Counted from the stretch's first letter, positions 8,028 through 18,271 are shown. The stretch: 64,000 nt of DNA from Arthrobacter sp. PAMC 25486 (GCF_000785535.1 NZ_CP007595.1:2502439-2566438); one strand, 5' to 3'. Numbers and translations are program-made. The notes: generated by a model not told the origin, from the letters alone.

Positions 8028-10772
8028 CTAGTGACGCGTCCGGCGCGACGTCCGAACAACGACGAGGGCACCAAGACCCAGCAGCAGGAAACCGCCGAGA
8101 ACCAGCATTGTCGCGTTGGTGCCCGTAGTGGCCAGAACCTCCTTGACATTGGTCTGCGCCTCAGTCGACAAGGCGCTCTCCACAGGTGCCGGCGGCTGCG
8201 TTGCTCCGGGTGTCCAACCCGGCTTATCCGTCGGTGTTACGACGGCGCCGGGTGTTTCGATCGGCTTGTCCGTCGGCGTAGCACCGGGATTTTCACCCGG
8301 GAGTTGACCGTTGCCTGGGGTTCCACCAGGCGTCTCGCCCGGAGTTTCGCCCGGCGTTTCACCCGGTGTCTCGCCCGGGGTATCGCCCGGTGTCTCAGGT
8401 TCAGCCGGAGCAACCTCGAGATCCCGTCCTGCGGCTTCCACAACTGCAGTTGCCTCCAGGATGCCGTTGAATGCCGAGGCGGTGACCTGGACACCACTAA
8501 CGGAAGCCGCTGCGATGTCTTCCGCATCAAGGACGTGGTCGAAGGTGCCGACCTCGCGCTGGCCCACGGCGAGTCCGGTATCGCCCATGTCTGCAGTGGC
8601 AATGGCGGCAATTCCCGAGAGACCGGTCAATCGGACGTTGCCGTCGTTGGTGGCGCTCACTTCGTAGCGGACGATGTCGCCAATGCTGGCAAAGCCGTCG
8701 CCGTCGACGTCGGTAACGGTTCCATCAGCAATGGTCAGCGCCAGGGAAGGGTTGCGCTTGAGAAGGTCAACTTCATCACCGGTGAAGTCGTAGTTCTGGG
8801 TATCCATGCCGGTGCTGCTGACTTCCCACGTGGTCTGGGGAACGAAGAAGCCGTCAGCCAAGTCCTCGGCAGTGACCGTGTGACGTGGGGTCCCGCAGGT
8901 GTAGTTCGCCCACATCGACAGATCTTTCCAGCGGCAGTTGCCGCCTGCCGGTGGCAGGAACGGGTTGAAGTTGCCGGAAATTGGCGCAACATTGGAGGAG
9001 ACGTTGCCCAGGCTCGTCACTTCGAACTGATACGGAACCTGCTCACCCACGGAGTACGGTTCGGCGTCGAGGTCGCGGTCCTTGTCCGTACGGGAGCCCA
9101 CAACGTCCAGTCCCAGCATGGCCTCGGCACCGCCGGTGATGGTTACCGGGACCCCGACGCTGAATTCGCGGGTTCCGTAGTTGACCTTGGCCGTGACATT
9201 GATGGTGCCGGCTTTGGCGCTGGCCGGGATCGTCACGGGAACCTTGACGGTTGCGGAGGCGCCGGCGGCCACGTCCGGGAAATCCGCAACGCCGAAGTTC
9301 CAGGCGTTTTGCTGCGCGAAGCTCGCCTTCGCACCGGCAATGGCGTTCTGGCTGCCGTTGGCGAGCGTGAGCTCGGCCTCGACCGTTACACCGTTGTCGC
9401 CGGTCAGCGGCTTGGCAGAAAGCTCAACGCCGCATTCAATATCGAGCCATTCGGCGTTGAACTTGCCGAAGGTCATGGTGTTGTGGTCGCCTTCGTAGAA
9501 CACACCAAAGGTTCCGTCACCGAGTGCGGTCACGGTGGAGTAGCTCATGGCGCCGGCCTTGAACTGCTTGCCGGCGCTCCAGGTGGCGCCGTCGTTGCAG
9601 GAGTAGCGGATGGTGCCGTTTTGGCGGCCCGAGTTGCTGTTGGCGTTGGAGAAGAGGAGCATCTTGGCTTCGGCGGAACCTTCGGCAGCATCCGGAAACA
9701 TGCGGGCAATGGAGGCGTTGTTGATCGGGTCGCTCAGCAAGGTGTCCACCGTGACGTCGCCGTAACTCGTGCCGCCATCCGTGGAGATGGCAACCTTGCG
9801 GCCGCCATTTCCGCCCGAACTGGCGCGGGAGTTCAGCATGACGTCGCCATTGGAGAGCTCAACAGTCTTGTTCTCATCCATGCCGGTTCCGACAAATTCA
9901 CCACGGTGCCACGTGGCGCCGTGGTCATCGGAGTAGACGCTGTAGGCCTGGTACTGGATGTGACCATCAGCCTGCTTAACCTTGCCCGTGAACTGCTGGA
10001 TGAGGCGGCCCGCGTACGCACCGTATTTGAGCTGAATGCCCTGGCCTGATGACGCAAAGACACCCTGGACGCCGCCAATGTTGTGGGAGTCTCCGACGGG
10101 CTTGACCACATCGGTGATCAACGGGCCGGCATAGGAGGCAAACTCAGAATCGGCAGTGTAGTCAACCGGGGGAAGCACGGGCATGTGGGCAGGGTCCATG
10201 GACCACGTCAGACCCTGGTCCTTGGACACTGCGACGGCGGCACTGGTGATCCTGCGGTCGGCATCGTCGTTGCCGAAGCCGCCTTCCTGGAAGCTGACGT
10301 CCTTGGAGTAGACGAAGAAGTTGAAGACGTCCCCGGTGACGTCATCGACAACGTAGCTCGGGTCGCTGAAGCCATAGACCAGCTTGTCGCCGGCGGGCAT
10401 CTGGCCACGGGCAACGTAGGTGGGCTCGCCCCACGTTTGTCCGTTGTCAATGCTGCGACGCTGGAGGATGGAGTTCGGCTGGGGCGAGTCGCCGCCGAAG
10501 GGCCGGCCGTCGTAGGAGGCCAGCACAATGCCATCACCTAGGTGGGCCAATGCCGGGATGCGGTAGTTGGCGCCCAGCACGGGGTCGATGGCGTTGTCGC
10601 CGTTCTTGGCGAGAATCTGTTCTTCATAGCTGCCAACGGCTGCGGTCGAAGCAGTCGCCTGATCGGCAACGGCCGGTGCGACCATGCTGGCCAGCAGACC
10701 TGCAGTCAGTGCCCCGGCGATGGCGACCGTCCGGGGTCGCTTCCATCGGCGTTGGAAGTCGGTGGATTTCAT
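8028..10772 (-). CDS. nanH: Cell-wall-anchored exo-alpha-sialidase (GH33)
   Basis: A 914-residue secreted enzyme that releases terminal sialic acid. Order: signal peptide (residues 1-36), GH33 beta-propeller (about 50-440) with the arginine motif YRIP and five Asp-box-like repeats (SIDNGQTW, SKDQGLTW, SDDHGATW, STDGGTSY, CNDGATW), Ig-like/NEW3-type and DUF11-like domains (about 445-770), a PGETP repeat linker, then the sorting tail LATTG, a hydrophobic helix and an Arg-rich end. LAxTG is the motif recognised by actinobacterial class E sortases. The ATG at 10772 has a GAAAGGA site at good spacing. Confidence 0.93.
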   Translation of the reverse strand: MKSTDFQRRWKRPRTVAIAGALTAGLLASMVAPAVADQATASTAAVGSYEEQILAKNGDNAIDPVLGANYRIPALAHLGDGIVLASYDGRPFGGDSPQPNSILQRRSIDNGQTWGEPTYVARGQMPAGDKLVYGFSDPSYVVDDVTGDVFNFFVYSKDVSFQEGGFGNDDADRRITSAAVAVSKDQGLTWSMDPAHMPVLPPVDYTADSEFASYAGPLITDVVKPVGDSHNIGGVQGVFASSGQGIQLKYGAYAGRLIQQFTGKVKQADGHIQYQAYSVYSDDHGATWHRGEFVGTGMDENKTVELSNGDVMLNSRASSGGNGGRKVAISTDGGTSYGDVTVDTLLSDPINNASIARMFPDAAEGSAEAKMLLFSNANSNSGRQNGTIRYSCNDGATWSAGKQFKAGAMSYSTVTALGDGTFGVFYEGDHNTMTFGKFNAEWLDIECGVELSAKPLTGDNGVTVEAELTLANGSQNAIAGAKASFAQQNAWNFGVADFPDVAAGASATVKVPVTIPASAKAGTINVTAKVNYGTREFSVGVPVTITGGAEAMLGLDVVGSRTDKDRDLDAEPYSVGEQVPYQFEVTSLGNVSSNVAPISGNFNPFLPPAGGNCRWKDLSMWANYTCGTPRHTVTAEDLADGFFVPQTTWEVSSTGMDTQNYDFTGDEVDLLKRNPSLALTIADGTVTDVDGDGFASIGDIVRYEVSATNDGNVRLTGLSGIAAIATADMGDTGLAVGQREVGTFDHVLDAEDIAAASVSGVQVTASAFNGILEATAVVEAAGRDLEVAPAEPETPGDTPGETPGETPGETPGETPGGTPGNGQLPGENPGATPTDKPIETPGAVVTPTDKPGWTPGATQPPAPVESALSTEAQTNVKEVLATTGTNATMLVLGGFLLLGLGALVVVRTSRRTRH
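8326..8398 (-). repeat. In-frame 12-bp tandem repeat coding PGET units
   Basis: About six consecutive copies of a degenerate 12-bp unit encode the proline-rich wall-spanning linker (PGETPGETPGET type) of the sialidase. Third-position variation shows the repeat is maintained at the protein level. Confidence 0.85.
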
Positions 10773-11123
10773 GTGGTCCTTTCAAAGCGGCCATCATTGG
10801 CCGCGTGGCTGTCCCCAATTCACAAGTGCTCCACGCCACGATGTGATTTATCGGACATGGAACGTCCTACACCCTAGCGTGCGCCCGGTCACAAAACGAT
10901 TTTGCGCAGACAACCCAATTGTGACTAAGATCAAACATTGCCCTGAAGGCGCCTGCGATGTGCGCCCTTGAAATTCCCCAGTTTGGAATCCCTGCGTAGA
11001 ATGGGATGGCAAGCTCGCGGAGCGCTTTCCTTATTACATTTCAGGCCACCCCCAAGCGGCCTCATAAGTTGGCGTAAGACGGCACCTCCGCGGCACCCCT
11101 CTTAATCACCAGGAGTTCCTTCG
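10773..11123. promoter_or_regulatory. Divergent intergenic region of the sialidase and purS
   Basis: 351 bases without a gene. It should hold the promoters of both the sialidase and the purSQL operon. A TAGAAT at 10997-11002 is a plausible -10 element for purS, without a convincing -35. No riboswitch fold was recognised. Confidence 0.45.
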
Positions 11124-11375
11124 ATGCCCCGGATCGTTGTCGACGTCATGCTCAAGCCCGAAATTCTGGACCCGCAGGGGAAAGCCATTGTTGGCGCACT
11201 CCCCCGTCTGGGATTCACCGCATTCTCCGCCGTCCGCCAGGGCAAGCGCTTTGAATTGACCGTGGACGGCGAGGTGACCGAGGAAATCCTTGCCCAGGCC
11301 CGTGAAGCAGCGGAAACCATGCTCTCCAACCCGGTCATCGAAGACGTTGTCAACGTTGAAGTTGTGGCGGACTAG
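11124..11375 (+). CDS. purS: Phosphoribosylformylglycinamidine synthase subunit PurS
   Basis: An 83-residue subunit that bridges PurQ and PurL in formylglycinamidine ribonucleotide synthesis, step four of de novo purine synthesis. Full-length for the family, starting [26 protein letters not shown] precedes the ATG. It is the first gene of purS-purQ-purL; PurQ begins two bases after its stop, so the three are clearly co-translated. Confidence 0.96.
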   Translation: MPRIVVDVMLKPEILDPQGKAIVGALPRLGFTAFSAVRQGKRFELTVDGEVTEEILAQAREAAETMLSNPVIEDVVNVEVVAD

Positions 11376-11377
11376 CC

Positions 11378-12130
11378 ATGAGTGAAACCCCCTTGATTGG
11401 CGGGGTCACGCTGGCCCCTGTTGATTCCCGTCTCGCGGGAGCACGCATCGGCGTTGTCACCTTCCCCGGCACCCTTGATGACCGCGACGCAAGCCGCGCC
11501 GTCCGCCTGTCCGGCGCGACCGCCGTCGACCTTTGGCATGCCGACACCGTCCTGGCCGACGTTGACGCCGTCATCATCCCCGGCGGCTTCTCCTACGGCG
11601 ACTACCTGCGTTCCGGCGCCATCTCACGCTTCGCCCCGCTGATGTCGCAGATCATCGACGCCGCCAATTCAGATGCGAAACTGCCTGTCCTGGGCATCTG
11701 CAACGGCTTCCAGATCCTGACCGAGTCCCACCTGCTGCCCGGTTCCATGATCAAGAACGACCACCTGAAGTTCCTGTGCCGCGACACTGTGCTGCGTGTC
11801 GAGAACAACAACACCGCCTGGACCAACGCCTACACGCAGGGCCAGGACATCACGGTTCCGCTGAAGAACCAGGACGGCCAGTACATCGCCGACGAGAAGA
11901 CCCTCGACGCCCTTGAGGCCGAGGGGCGCGTGGCGTTCCGCTACATGGGCGGCAACCCGAACGGCTCGCGCCGGGACATCGCCGGCATCTCCAACGCGGC
12001 GGGCAACGTGGTGGGCCTCATGCCGCACCCCGAGCACGCCGTTGAGCACGGCTACGGCCCCGGCCACACTGGCATTGACGGCCTGGGATTCTTCACCTCA
12101 GTCTTGAACACACTTCTGGGAGACAAATAA
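11378..12130 (+). CDS. purQ: Phosphoribosylformylglycinamidine synthase glutaminase subunit PurQ
   Basis: A 250-residue class I glutamine amidotransferase that supplies ammonia to PurL. The nucleophilic Cys lies in GICNGFQ and the His/Glu pair in PHPEH near the C-terminus. Middle gene of the purSQL operon; its stop codon is immediately followed by the purL start, with no intervening base. Confidence 0.97.
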   Translation: MSETPLIGGVTLAPVDSRLAGARIGVVTFPGTLDDRDASRAVRLSGATAVDLWHADTVLADVDAVIIPGGFSYGDYLRSGAISRFAPLMSQIIDAANSDAKLPVLGICNGFQILTESHLLPGSMIKNDHLKFLCRDTVLRVENNNTAWTNAYTQGQDITVPLKNQDGQYIADEKTLDALEAEGRVAFRYMGGNPNGSRRDIAGISNAAGNVVGLMPHPEHAVEHGYGPGHTGIDGLGFFTSVLNTLLGDK

Positions 12131-14449
12131 ATGAGCGAGATTTCAACAGAGTCCGCGAAGAAGTTCAACATCGACACCGTCGAGAACGCCGCCGCAACCC
12201 CCGGGGTTGAGCTGCCCTGGGCCGAGCTTGGCCTGAAGCAAAACGAGTTCGACGACGTCGTGAAGGTTTTGGGGCGCCGCCCCACTGCCGCTGAGCTGGC
12301 CATGTACTCCGTCATGTGGAGCGAGCACTGCTCTTACAAGTCCTCCAAGAACCACCTGCGTCAGTTTGGCGACAAGGTCACCGAGGAAATGAAGAAGGAC
12401 ATGCTGGTGGGCATCGGCGAAAACGCCGGCGTCACCAACCTGGGCGACGGCTGGGCCGTGACGTTCAAGATCGAATCCCACAACTCCCCCACCATGGTGG
12501 AGCCGTACCAGGGCGCCGCAACCGGCATCGGCGGCATTGTCCGCGACATCATCTCCATGGGCGCACGCCCGGTGGCTGTCATGGATCCGCTGCGCTTTGG
12601 TGCCATCGACCACCCCGACACCGCCCGCATCATGCACGGCGCTGTCGCCGGCATCGGCGGCTACGGCAACTCGCTGGGCCTGCCGAACATCGGCGGCGAG
12701 ATGGTGTTCGACTCCGTGTACCAGGGCAACCCGCTGGTCAATGCACTCGCCGTTGGCGTCATGCGCCACGAGGACATCCGCCTGGCCAACGCCTCAGGCA
12801 AGGGCAACAAGGTTGTGCTGTTCGGTGCCCGCACCGGCGGCGACGGCATTGGCGGCGCCTCCATCCTGTCCTCGGAATCCTTCGATGACTCCAAGCCGTC
12901 CAAGCGTCCAGCCGTCCAGGTGGGAGACCCCTTCGCCGAGAAGGTGCTCATCGAGTGCTGCCTGGAACTGTTCAAGGGCTCCCTGGTTGAGGGCATCCAG
13001 GACCTTGGCGCCGCAGGCATCTCCTGCGCCACCTCGGAGCTGGCCTCCAACGGCGACGGCGGCATGGAAGTCGAGCTGACCTCCGTGCTGCTGCGCGACC
13101 CGTCGCTGACACCCGGTGAAATCCTGATGAGCGAATCCCAGGAACGCATGATGGCTGTTGTCTCCCCCGACAACGTTGCCGCGTTCGAGGCCGCCATGGA
13201 CAAGTGGGCCGTGGAGTACTCCTGGCTTGGCGAGGTCACCGACACTGGCCGCCTGGTCATCAAGTGGGACGGCGCAGTAATTGTCGACGTCGATCCCCGC
13301 ACCGTGGCGCACGACGGTCCGGTCTATGACCGCCCGTACGCCCGCCCCGAGTGGCAGGATGCGCTGCAGGCTGACAAGTTCACCGGTTCCGTCCAGGACG
13401 CCACCCGTCCCGCCACGAACGATGAGCTCAAGGCCGCCGTGCTGGAGCTCGTTGCCTCCCCCAACATGTGCTCGAAGGACTGGATCACCAACCAGTACGA
13501 CCGCTATGTTGGCGGCAACACCGCCCAAGCCTTCCCCGACGACGCCGGCGTGATCCGTGTTGACGAGGAAACCGGGCTGGGCTTCGCCGTGGCAACCGAC
13601 GCCAACGGCCGCTACACCTACCTGGACCCGTACCACGGCGCGCAGCTCGCCCTGGCCGAGGCCTACCGCAACGTCGCCACCTCCGGCGCCGTTCCGATGG
13701 CCGTCTCCGACTGCCTGAACTTCGGCTCGCCCGAGGATCCGGATGTCATGTGGCAGCTGGCCGAGTCCATTCGCGGCCTGTCCGACGCCTGCATGGTGTT
13801 GGGCATCCCGGTCACGGGCGGCAACGTCTCGCTGTACAACCAGACCGGCACCACCCCGATCCATCCCACCCCTGTGGTGGCTGTTTTGGGCAAGTTCGAC
13901 GACGTTGCGCGCCGCACGCCGTCGGGCTGGCAGGAAGACGGCCAGGCCATCTACCTGCTGGGAACCACCGCGGATGACCTTGACGGTTCCGAGTGGGCCA
14001 ATATGCGCGGCCACCTCGGTGGCCTGCCGCCGAAGGTTGATCTGGAGCGCGAGCGTGAATTGGGCGAAATCCTGATCAACGCCTCACGCGACGGCATGAT
14101 CGACTCGGCCCACGACCTCTCCGAAGGTGGCCTCGGCGCCGCCCTCGTCGAGTCGGCACTGCGCTTCAACACCGGTGCCCGCGTGGCACTGGATGAAGTT
14201 GCCGCGCGCGACGGCGTTGACAGCTTCACGATGCTGTTCTCCGAGACGCAGGGACGCGCCATTGTGGCTGTTCCCCGCAGCGAGGAAGTCCGCTTCAACG
14301 ACATGTGCACGGCACGCCGTTTCCCGGTGGCCCGCATTGGTGTTGTGGACGCGGCCGGGGACGCCCTGGACATCCAGGGACTGTTCACCGCAGAGCTGGA
14401 CGAACTCCGCGAGGCACACGAGGGAACGCTGCCGAAGTACTTCGGCTAG
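12131..14449 (+). CDS. purL: Phosphoribosylformylglycinamidine synthase subunit PurL
   Basis: A 772-residue ATP-dependent synthetase that converts FGAR to FGAM. The length matches the small, three-subunit-type PurL found with separate PurS and PurQ. The family motif [12 protein letters not shown] is near residue 60, with two repeated AIRS-like halves following. The ATG abuts the purQ stop. Transcription ends at the hairpin 14482-14521. Confidence 0.97.
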   Translation: MSEISTESAKKFNIDTVENAAATPGVELPWAELGLKQNEFDDVVKVLGRRPTAAELAMYSVMWSEHCSYKSSKNHLRQFGDKVTEEMKKDMLVGIGENAGVTNLGDGWAVTFKIESHNSPTMVEPYQGAATGIGGIVRDIISMGARPVAVMDPLRFGAIDHPDTARIMHGAVAGIGGYGNSLGLPNIGGEMVFDSVYQGNPLVNALAVGVMRHEDIRLANASGKGNKVVLFGARTGGDGIGGASILSSESFDDSKPSKRPAVQVGDPFAEKVLIECCLELFKGSLVEGIQDLGAAGISCATSELASNGDGGMEVELTSVLLRDPSLTPGEILMSESQERMMAVVSPDNVAAFEAAMDKWAVEYSWLGEVTDTGRLVIKWDGAVIVDVDPRTVAHDGPVYDRPYARPEWQDALQADKFTGSVQDATRPATNDELKAAVLELVASPNMCSKDWITNQYDRYVGGNTAQAFPDDAGVIRVDEETGLGFAVATDANGRYTYLDPYHGAQLALAEAYRNVATSGAVPMAVSDCLNFGSPEDPDVMWQLAESIRGLSDACMVLGIPVTGGNVSLYNQTGTTPIHPTPVVAVLGKFDDVARRTPSGWQEDGQAIYLLGTTADDLDGSEWANMRGHLGGLPPKVDLERERELGEILINASRDGMIDSAHDLSEGGLGAALVESALRFNTGARVALDEVAARDGVDSFTMLFSETQGRAIVAVPRSEEVRFNDMCTARRFPVARIGVVDAAGDALDIQGLFTAELDELREAHEGTLPKYFG

Positions 14450-14481
14450 CACCTTCGGTCTCGCTGATCGAGACGTAAATG

Positions 14482-14521
14482 GCCCCGGTCAACTCTGGTT
14501 ACGAGTTGGCCGGGGCTTTTT
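14482..14521 (+). terminator. Terminator of purSQL
   Basis: 14-bp stem (14482-14495 with 14503-14516, one wobble pair), 7-base loop and a TTTTT tract. The stop codon of the convergent gene (14499-14501) lies in the loop, so the two transcription units interlock. Confidence 0.88.
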
Positions 14522-14981
14522 CGTCGAGATGCGAGATAACGACCTGTGCGTAGGCGTCGCAATCGCTCACGAGCCTGCCATGGGTGGTGGTGAAAAGCTC
14601 CATGCGCAGGGCGCTGATCAACAAGCCGCCCTCCATGGCATCAGCCGGCGTTGCCTTGTACACCAACGTGAAGCTCAGCGACTGGCCAGGCCCGAGCGTG
14701 CGGCGTGAAAGTTCCGAAGCTGTTGGGGCGGCCGTGTAGGCCAGGTCGTCGAGCCTGTCGTTCCTCAGCGACCTGAGGTGCAGGGAAATTTCGGTGAGGG
14801 CCTCGTCCCTGGAGTTCAGCAGCCACGCAGTGAACGTCACGGTCTCACCCACGGCCACATCAGCCCGGTCCGGGAAGTACAACAACTCAATACCTGGGAC
14901 TTCGCGCTGTGACTGCGCCCGTGTGGGATTCATCAAGGCGGGCTGCTTGAAGCCTGCCCTGTTGTGCATGCGTGTTTCCAT
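14499..14981 (-). CDS. Hypothetical protein with Ig-like (CARDB-type) fold
   Basis: A 160-residue soluble protein. The pattern of alternating strands, with VAVGETVTFTAWLLN and LGPGQSLSFTLVYKA, resembles CARDB/DUF11-type beta-sandwich modules that bind or display proteins. No signal peptide or anchor. The ATG at 14981 has a GAGGA site 7 bases upstream and is preferred over the longer frame start. Its 3' end lies inside the purL terminator. Function unknown. Confidence 0.6.
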   Translation of the reverse strand: METRMHNRAGFKQPALMNPTRAQSQREVPGIELLYFPDRADVAVGETVTFTAWLLNSRDEALTEISLHLRSLRNDRLDDLAYTAAPTASELSRRTLGPGQSLSFTLVYKATPADAMEGGLLISALRMELFTTTHGRLVSDCDAYAQVVISHLDEKAPANS

Positions 14982-15140
14982 GTCATGGTCCTCGTGGTTC
15001 TTCACGGAGGCGCACTCCATCCATTGATCGGTCGCAGCGTCTGCGGCCCGTGTCAGGCCACCTCCGTGCGGACAGCCATAGGGCTCTCAGTGGGAGAGAG
15101 TGGCTGGGACACATATCATGACGGTGTTTTCCCGTCGAAG

Positions 15141-15713
15141 TTAGAACCCTCCGGTCAGGGTGCGGGCGGCCTGCTGGTAGGAACGGGTGACGCCGGCCTG
15201 TGTCAGCCTGGTGACGGGCGCGCCCAGGGCATAAATAAGACCAGAAGGCTTACTGAAGGCCAACAGCCTAAACTGCACAGCACCGTCGGGCAGCATCATG
15301 GCGATGAACGCCTCCTCGCCCAGCGCAGGATGACCGGGCAGGGTGCCGTAACCAAAGCCGGCTAGCTGGATCTGCGCGTTGTCCGGGCCGTCCACCAGTT
15401 GCGACTCCATGGCCCACACAACTTCGCACGGCACCGGGAGCCTAAGGCTGCCCACACCAAAACCGCTGGTGATGCGGGCGCCAACGGCCGCCCGCGCAGG
15501 CGCCTTGACCGCCAGCCCGGAGCGGCGCTGGATTTCCCAGGTCATGATGCCTTCGGCCAGCGCATCGAACGCCGCCTGCCCGTTGCCCACGGACGTGGTC
15601 TTGTCCACATGGCCAAAGCCTTTTGGCCAGACGACGGCGGCCGGCGGCTTGAGCGCGGCCGGCCGGGTCAGGCCGAGGTACGGATAATCGAGGCGGCTAT
15701 CCTTTGGCGACAT
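15141..15713 (-). CDS. DUF1990 family protein
   Basis: A 190-residue protein matching the DUF1990 family by its segments LDYPYLGLT, FGVGSLRLPVPCEVVW and GFGYGTLPGHPALGEEAF. Function of the family is not established. The ATG at 15713 overlaps the 3' end of the MmcQ-like gene, so these genes form an operon (16682 down to 15141). Confidence 0.8.
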   Translation of the reverse strand: MSPKDSRLDYPYLGLTRPAALKPPAAVVWPKGFGHVDKTTSVGNGQAAFDALAEGIMTWEIQRRSGLAVKAPARAAVGARITSGFGVGSLRLPVPCEVVWAMESQLVDGPDNAQIQLAGFGYGTLPGHPALGEEAFIAMMLPDGAVQFRLLAFSKPSGLIYALGAPVTRLTQAGVTRSYQQAARTLTGGF

Positions 15714-16104
15714 GGGCACTCCATTCCAAGGCAATCTGTTGTTTCCTGGGCAGCCCGGCCACCACAAGGTCGTATGAATCTTCCAGCATTTCAAGCACCA
15801 TTTCCATCTCCACCGAGGAGGTGTCCACGGTGTTCCAGTGCTTTTTGTTCAAGTGGTAGCCGGCAGTGATCCCGGGATGGGCAGCCCGCAGCGCCGGCGC
15901 CAGTTCGGGATCGCATTTGAGGCTGATGCCCAACGGTGCAATGTCGAGGTTGCCCAACGCAAACACCTTCCCGGCCCGTACAGATCCGCCACTGCTGGGA
16001 GCTTTGACCTTGAAAACACTGGTTTCCGGTCCAAATGGATAGTCTTCATAGCTTCCAGGCATGGCCAGTGCCGCGGCACGCAGGGTTGCCGCATTGATGC
16101 TCAC
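15697..16104 (-). CDS. MmcQ/YjbR family DNA-binding-type protein
   Basis: A 135-residue small domain protein. The signatures FGPETSVFKVKAP, SLKCDPELAPALR and GYHLNKKHWNTVD are typical of the MmcQ/YjbR fold, which is CyaY-like and thought to bind nucleic acid. The ATG overlaps the stop of the upstream reductase-like gene by 4 bases. No specific role is known. Confidence 0.88.
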   Translation of the reverse strand: MSINAATLRAAALAMPGSYEDYPFGPETSVFKVKAPSSGGSVRAGKVFALGNLDIAPLGISLKCDPELAPALRAAHPGITAGYHLNKKHWNTVDTSSVEMEMVLEMLEDSYDLVVAGLPRKQQIALEWSAHVAKG

Positions 16105-16682
16105 GGCGCGGAGTCCGCCGCGGCGGCCAGCGGCAGCACGTCATAGTTGAGCATGGCGAATTCGCCATGCTGGGAGGCGCCGCGCAGCTTGAGCCGGTCG
16201 GCACCCACGTTGCGTGGCAACAGCGGCGCACCGCCAACCAGGGTGGCCGGGGCAAGCGTGAGAACGAGTTCGTCCAGGGCGCCAAGGTCCAGAAATTGTC
16301 CTGCGAGGTCGCCGCCCCCCACAACCCACACGTCGAGGTTCCCGGCCGCGTCCTTGATTTCCGCCAGCACGTCCTCCACAGAACCATTGAAGAAACGGAC
16401 GTCTGCTCCCTCCGGAACGGGCAGCGACCGGGAGGTGAAAACGTAGGTGGGCTTGGTGCCGTAGTACTGCTGCCACTTGGCTGGCTCGGCGAGCAGGTTC
16501 TCGGCCTTCAACACCCATTCGTAGGTGGAGGAGCCTTCAACAAAGACCCCCATGGTGTCCATGAAGGCCGCGATGTCGGGCGCTCCGGCGTCGTCCACGG
16601 CAAACAGCCAGTCCAGCGAGTGCTGCTGGTCCGCCAGGAAGCCGTTCAGGGTCGCAGCCGTGTAGTAAACAATTCGGGTCAT
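16101..16682 (-). CDS. Dihydrofolate reductase family protein (RibD C-terminal type)
   Basis: A 193-residue predicted NADPH-dependent reductase of the RibD-C/DHFR superfamily. It starts MTRIVYYTAATLNGFLAD, has the family's middle segment (VFTSRSLPVPEGADV) and the nucleotide-binding GGGDLAGQFLD. It is not in a riboflavin operon, so it is unlikely to be RibD itself. The upstream in-frame extension lacks coding character. The gene overlaps the next one by 4 bases (ATGA). Confidence 0.85.
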   Translation of the reverse strand: MTRIVYYTAATLNGFLADQQHSLDWLFAVDDAGAPDIAAFMDTMGVFVEGSSTYEWVLKAENLLAEPAKWQQYYGTKPTYVFTSRSLPVPEGADVRFFNGSVEDVLAEIKDAAGNLDVWVVGGGDLAGQFLDLGALDELVLTLAPATLVGGAPLLPRNVGADRLKLRGASQHGEFAMLNYDVLPLAAAADSAP

Positions 16683-16719
16683 GGAAGCAACGCTACCCGG
16701 TGCAGGGACCGGGCGGGAG

Positions 16720-17664
16720 TTACTTTGCGCCCAGATAGTCTTCCAGCAGCACAACCTTGAGCCCGGCAGCCTCTTGTGCGGCGATGAAGGCCGCCAGGTC
16801 GGCCGGAAATTCCGGCCGGAAATGCATCAGGACTATGTCCCCCGGCCGCAGACCCGCACCAACCTGGTAGTCCATGCCGCCCGCGTTCGCCTTCGCTTCC
16901 CAGTCCACGATCGCCTTCAGCCCGCATGCCGCCACGGCCGCCCGCGTCGCCTGCGTATAGGGCCCTCCCGGCGGCCGAAAGAACACCGGTCGCCGGCCAT
17001 ACTGCTGTTCCGCAAAGTCGGCCATGCCGCAAATCTCGGCCTTTTGCTCTTCGTAGCCCAACTGGATGAAGCCTAGATTATGGGTCATGCTGTGATTCTC
17101 GACGAGGTGCCCGGCCTGTGTGTATTTCTTGTAGAACGCCGGCTCGCCGGCAATGAACGTGTGGGCGAGGAACAGCGACGCCTTGATCCCGTTCTGCTCC
17201 AACAGCGCCAGGTCCGCATCACGCTTCACCGCGCCGTCGTCAATGGTCAGAAACACCACTTTTTGCTCGGTGGGAATCTTGGTCAGCACCGGTGCCAGGC
17301 CGTTCTCAACGGGCGGCAGCACATAGTCAGGCACCAGCCCGTCCAGGGTGCTGACCCGCCCTGTCACCGGGTCGAGCGCCGCTGCACTGGTGGGGATGTT
17401 CGACGGCGGAGCGGGCGTCGGGCGCGCCGTGGCACCGGCCGCTGTGGTCGCCGATGCAGCGGCCGCCGTACTTGTGGGAACCGTACGTCCGGGCGTGGAG
17501 GTTTCGAAGGTGGCCGTGCTTGCGGAGGTCCCGCCTGCCTGTGCCGGGGGTTGGGGGATAGTGGCAATCCACCAGATTCCTGTGGCCACGAGGGCAGCCG
17601 CCAGCGCAAGTGTGAGCAATCCGATCCAGCGGCGGGGGCGGGTGAGATGAAGGTGGCGCGGCAT
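16720..17664 (-). CDS. Polysaccharide deacetylase family protein (NodB domain), membrane-anchored
   Basis: A 314-residue protein. An N-terminal membrane helix (about residues 13-34) is followed by a Ser/Thr/Pro/Ala-rich stalk and an extracellular NodB domain (about 115-314). Catalytic and metal motifs are LTIDDG, HSMTH and RPPGGPY, with the late LMHF motif. It probably removes acetyl groups from peptidoglycan or another cell-surface polymer; the substrate is inferred from the family. It is separated from the downstream reductase gene by 37 bases. Confidence 0.9.
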   Translation of the reverse strand: MPRHLHLTRPRRWIGLLTLALAAALVATGIWWIATIPQPPAQAGGTSASTATFETSTPGRTVPTSTAAAASATTAAGATARPTPAPPSNIPTSAAALDPVTGRVSTLDGLVPDYVLPPVENGLAPVLTKIPTEQKVVFLTIDDGAVKRDADLALLEQNGIKASLFLAHTFIAGEPAFYKKYTQAGHLVENHSMTHNLGFIQLGYEEQKAEICGMADFAEQQYGRRPVFFRPPGGPYTQATRAAVAACGLKAIVDWEAKANAGGMDYQVGAGLRPGDIVLMHFRPEFPADLAAFIAAQEAAGLKVVLLEDYLGAK

Positions 17665-17693
17665 GTTTTCCTTCGACAGTTGTTGCTGTTGTG

Positions 17694-18110
17694 TTAGAGG
17701 CCCAGCCTGGCGGCTTCAATTTTCGGGCAGCTGTCCATGACCACGTCCAGTCCTGCGGCAGGGGCGCGCAGTGCCGCTGCCTCGTCAACCACACCGAGTT
17801 GCAGCCAGACGGCACTGGCGCCCACGGCAACGGCCTGGTCAACCACGGACCCCACGTGGGAGGAGTTCACAAAGCAGTCAACGACGTCGATGTGGCCGGG
17901 GACCTCGGCCAGGGTTTTGTAGCCTTTGGCGCCATGCACATCGTCGCCCTTCAGGCTCACGGGAATGATCTCTTGTCCCAGCTGCTGCTGGAGGAACAGG
18001 GCAACCCCCACGGCAGCGCGCAGCGGATTGTTGGACAAGCCCACCACAGCCCAGCGCCCGGGTGTGGTCAGGAGCCTGCGGACAACGTGTGGATCATTGG
18101 TGTGTGCCAT
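17694..18110 (-). CDS. CoA-binding protein (YccU-type)
   Basis: A 138-residue single Rossmann domain of the CoA_binding_2 family: WAVVGLSNNPLRA at the nucleotide site, IIPVSLKG and VDCFVNSSHVG later. Such proteins bind CoA but have no known enzymatic role. Divergent from the riboswitch-controlled methionine synthase gene; full-length for the family. Confidence 0.88.
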   Translation of the reverse strand: MAHTNDPHVVRRLLTTPGRWAVVGLSNNPLRAAVGVALFLQQQLGQEIIPVSLKGDDVHGAKGYKTLAEVPGHIDVVDCFVNSSHVGSVVDQAVAVGASAVWLQLGVVDEAAALRAPAAGLDVVMDSCPKIEAARLGL

Positions 18111-18271
18111 GTTTTGAGCTTATCGCCGCGGGCCACGGAATTGCCTGCGCCCCGCGGAAGTTCGCTGAAAGCCGCGCCGAGGGCCACATCCAAAGCCTCA
18201 AAGCAAACCGGCCTGTCACATCCAAAGCGGCAATTTCTGCAGGGCTGGATCCCGGCACTAGGCTGGAAACT

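Noticed and set aside
8305..8400. Possible CRISPR or satellite array in the short repeats
   Set aside because: The repeats are 12 bp, contiguous, in frame and code for the PGET linker; there are no spacers.
8031..10049. A 670-codon open frame on the plus strand
   Set aside because: It is antisense to the sialidase, has no recognisable domains and no ribosome site; it reflects third-position GC bias of the real gene.
10773..11123. Purine or other riboswitch ahead of purS
   Set aside because: No conserved purine-box or PRPP/ykkC core could be seen in the leader.
12794..14014. A 406-codon open frame on the minus strand
   Set aside because: Antisense to purL, which is full-length and conserved; composition is His/Gly/Val-rich as expected of a shadow frame.
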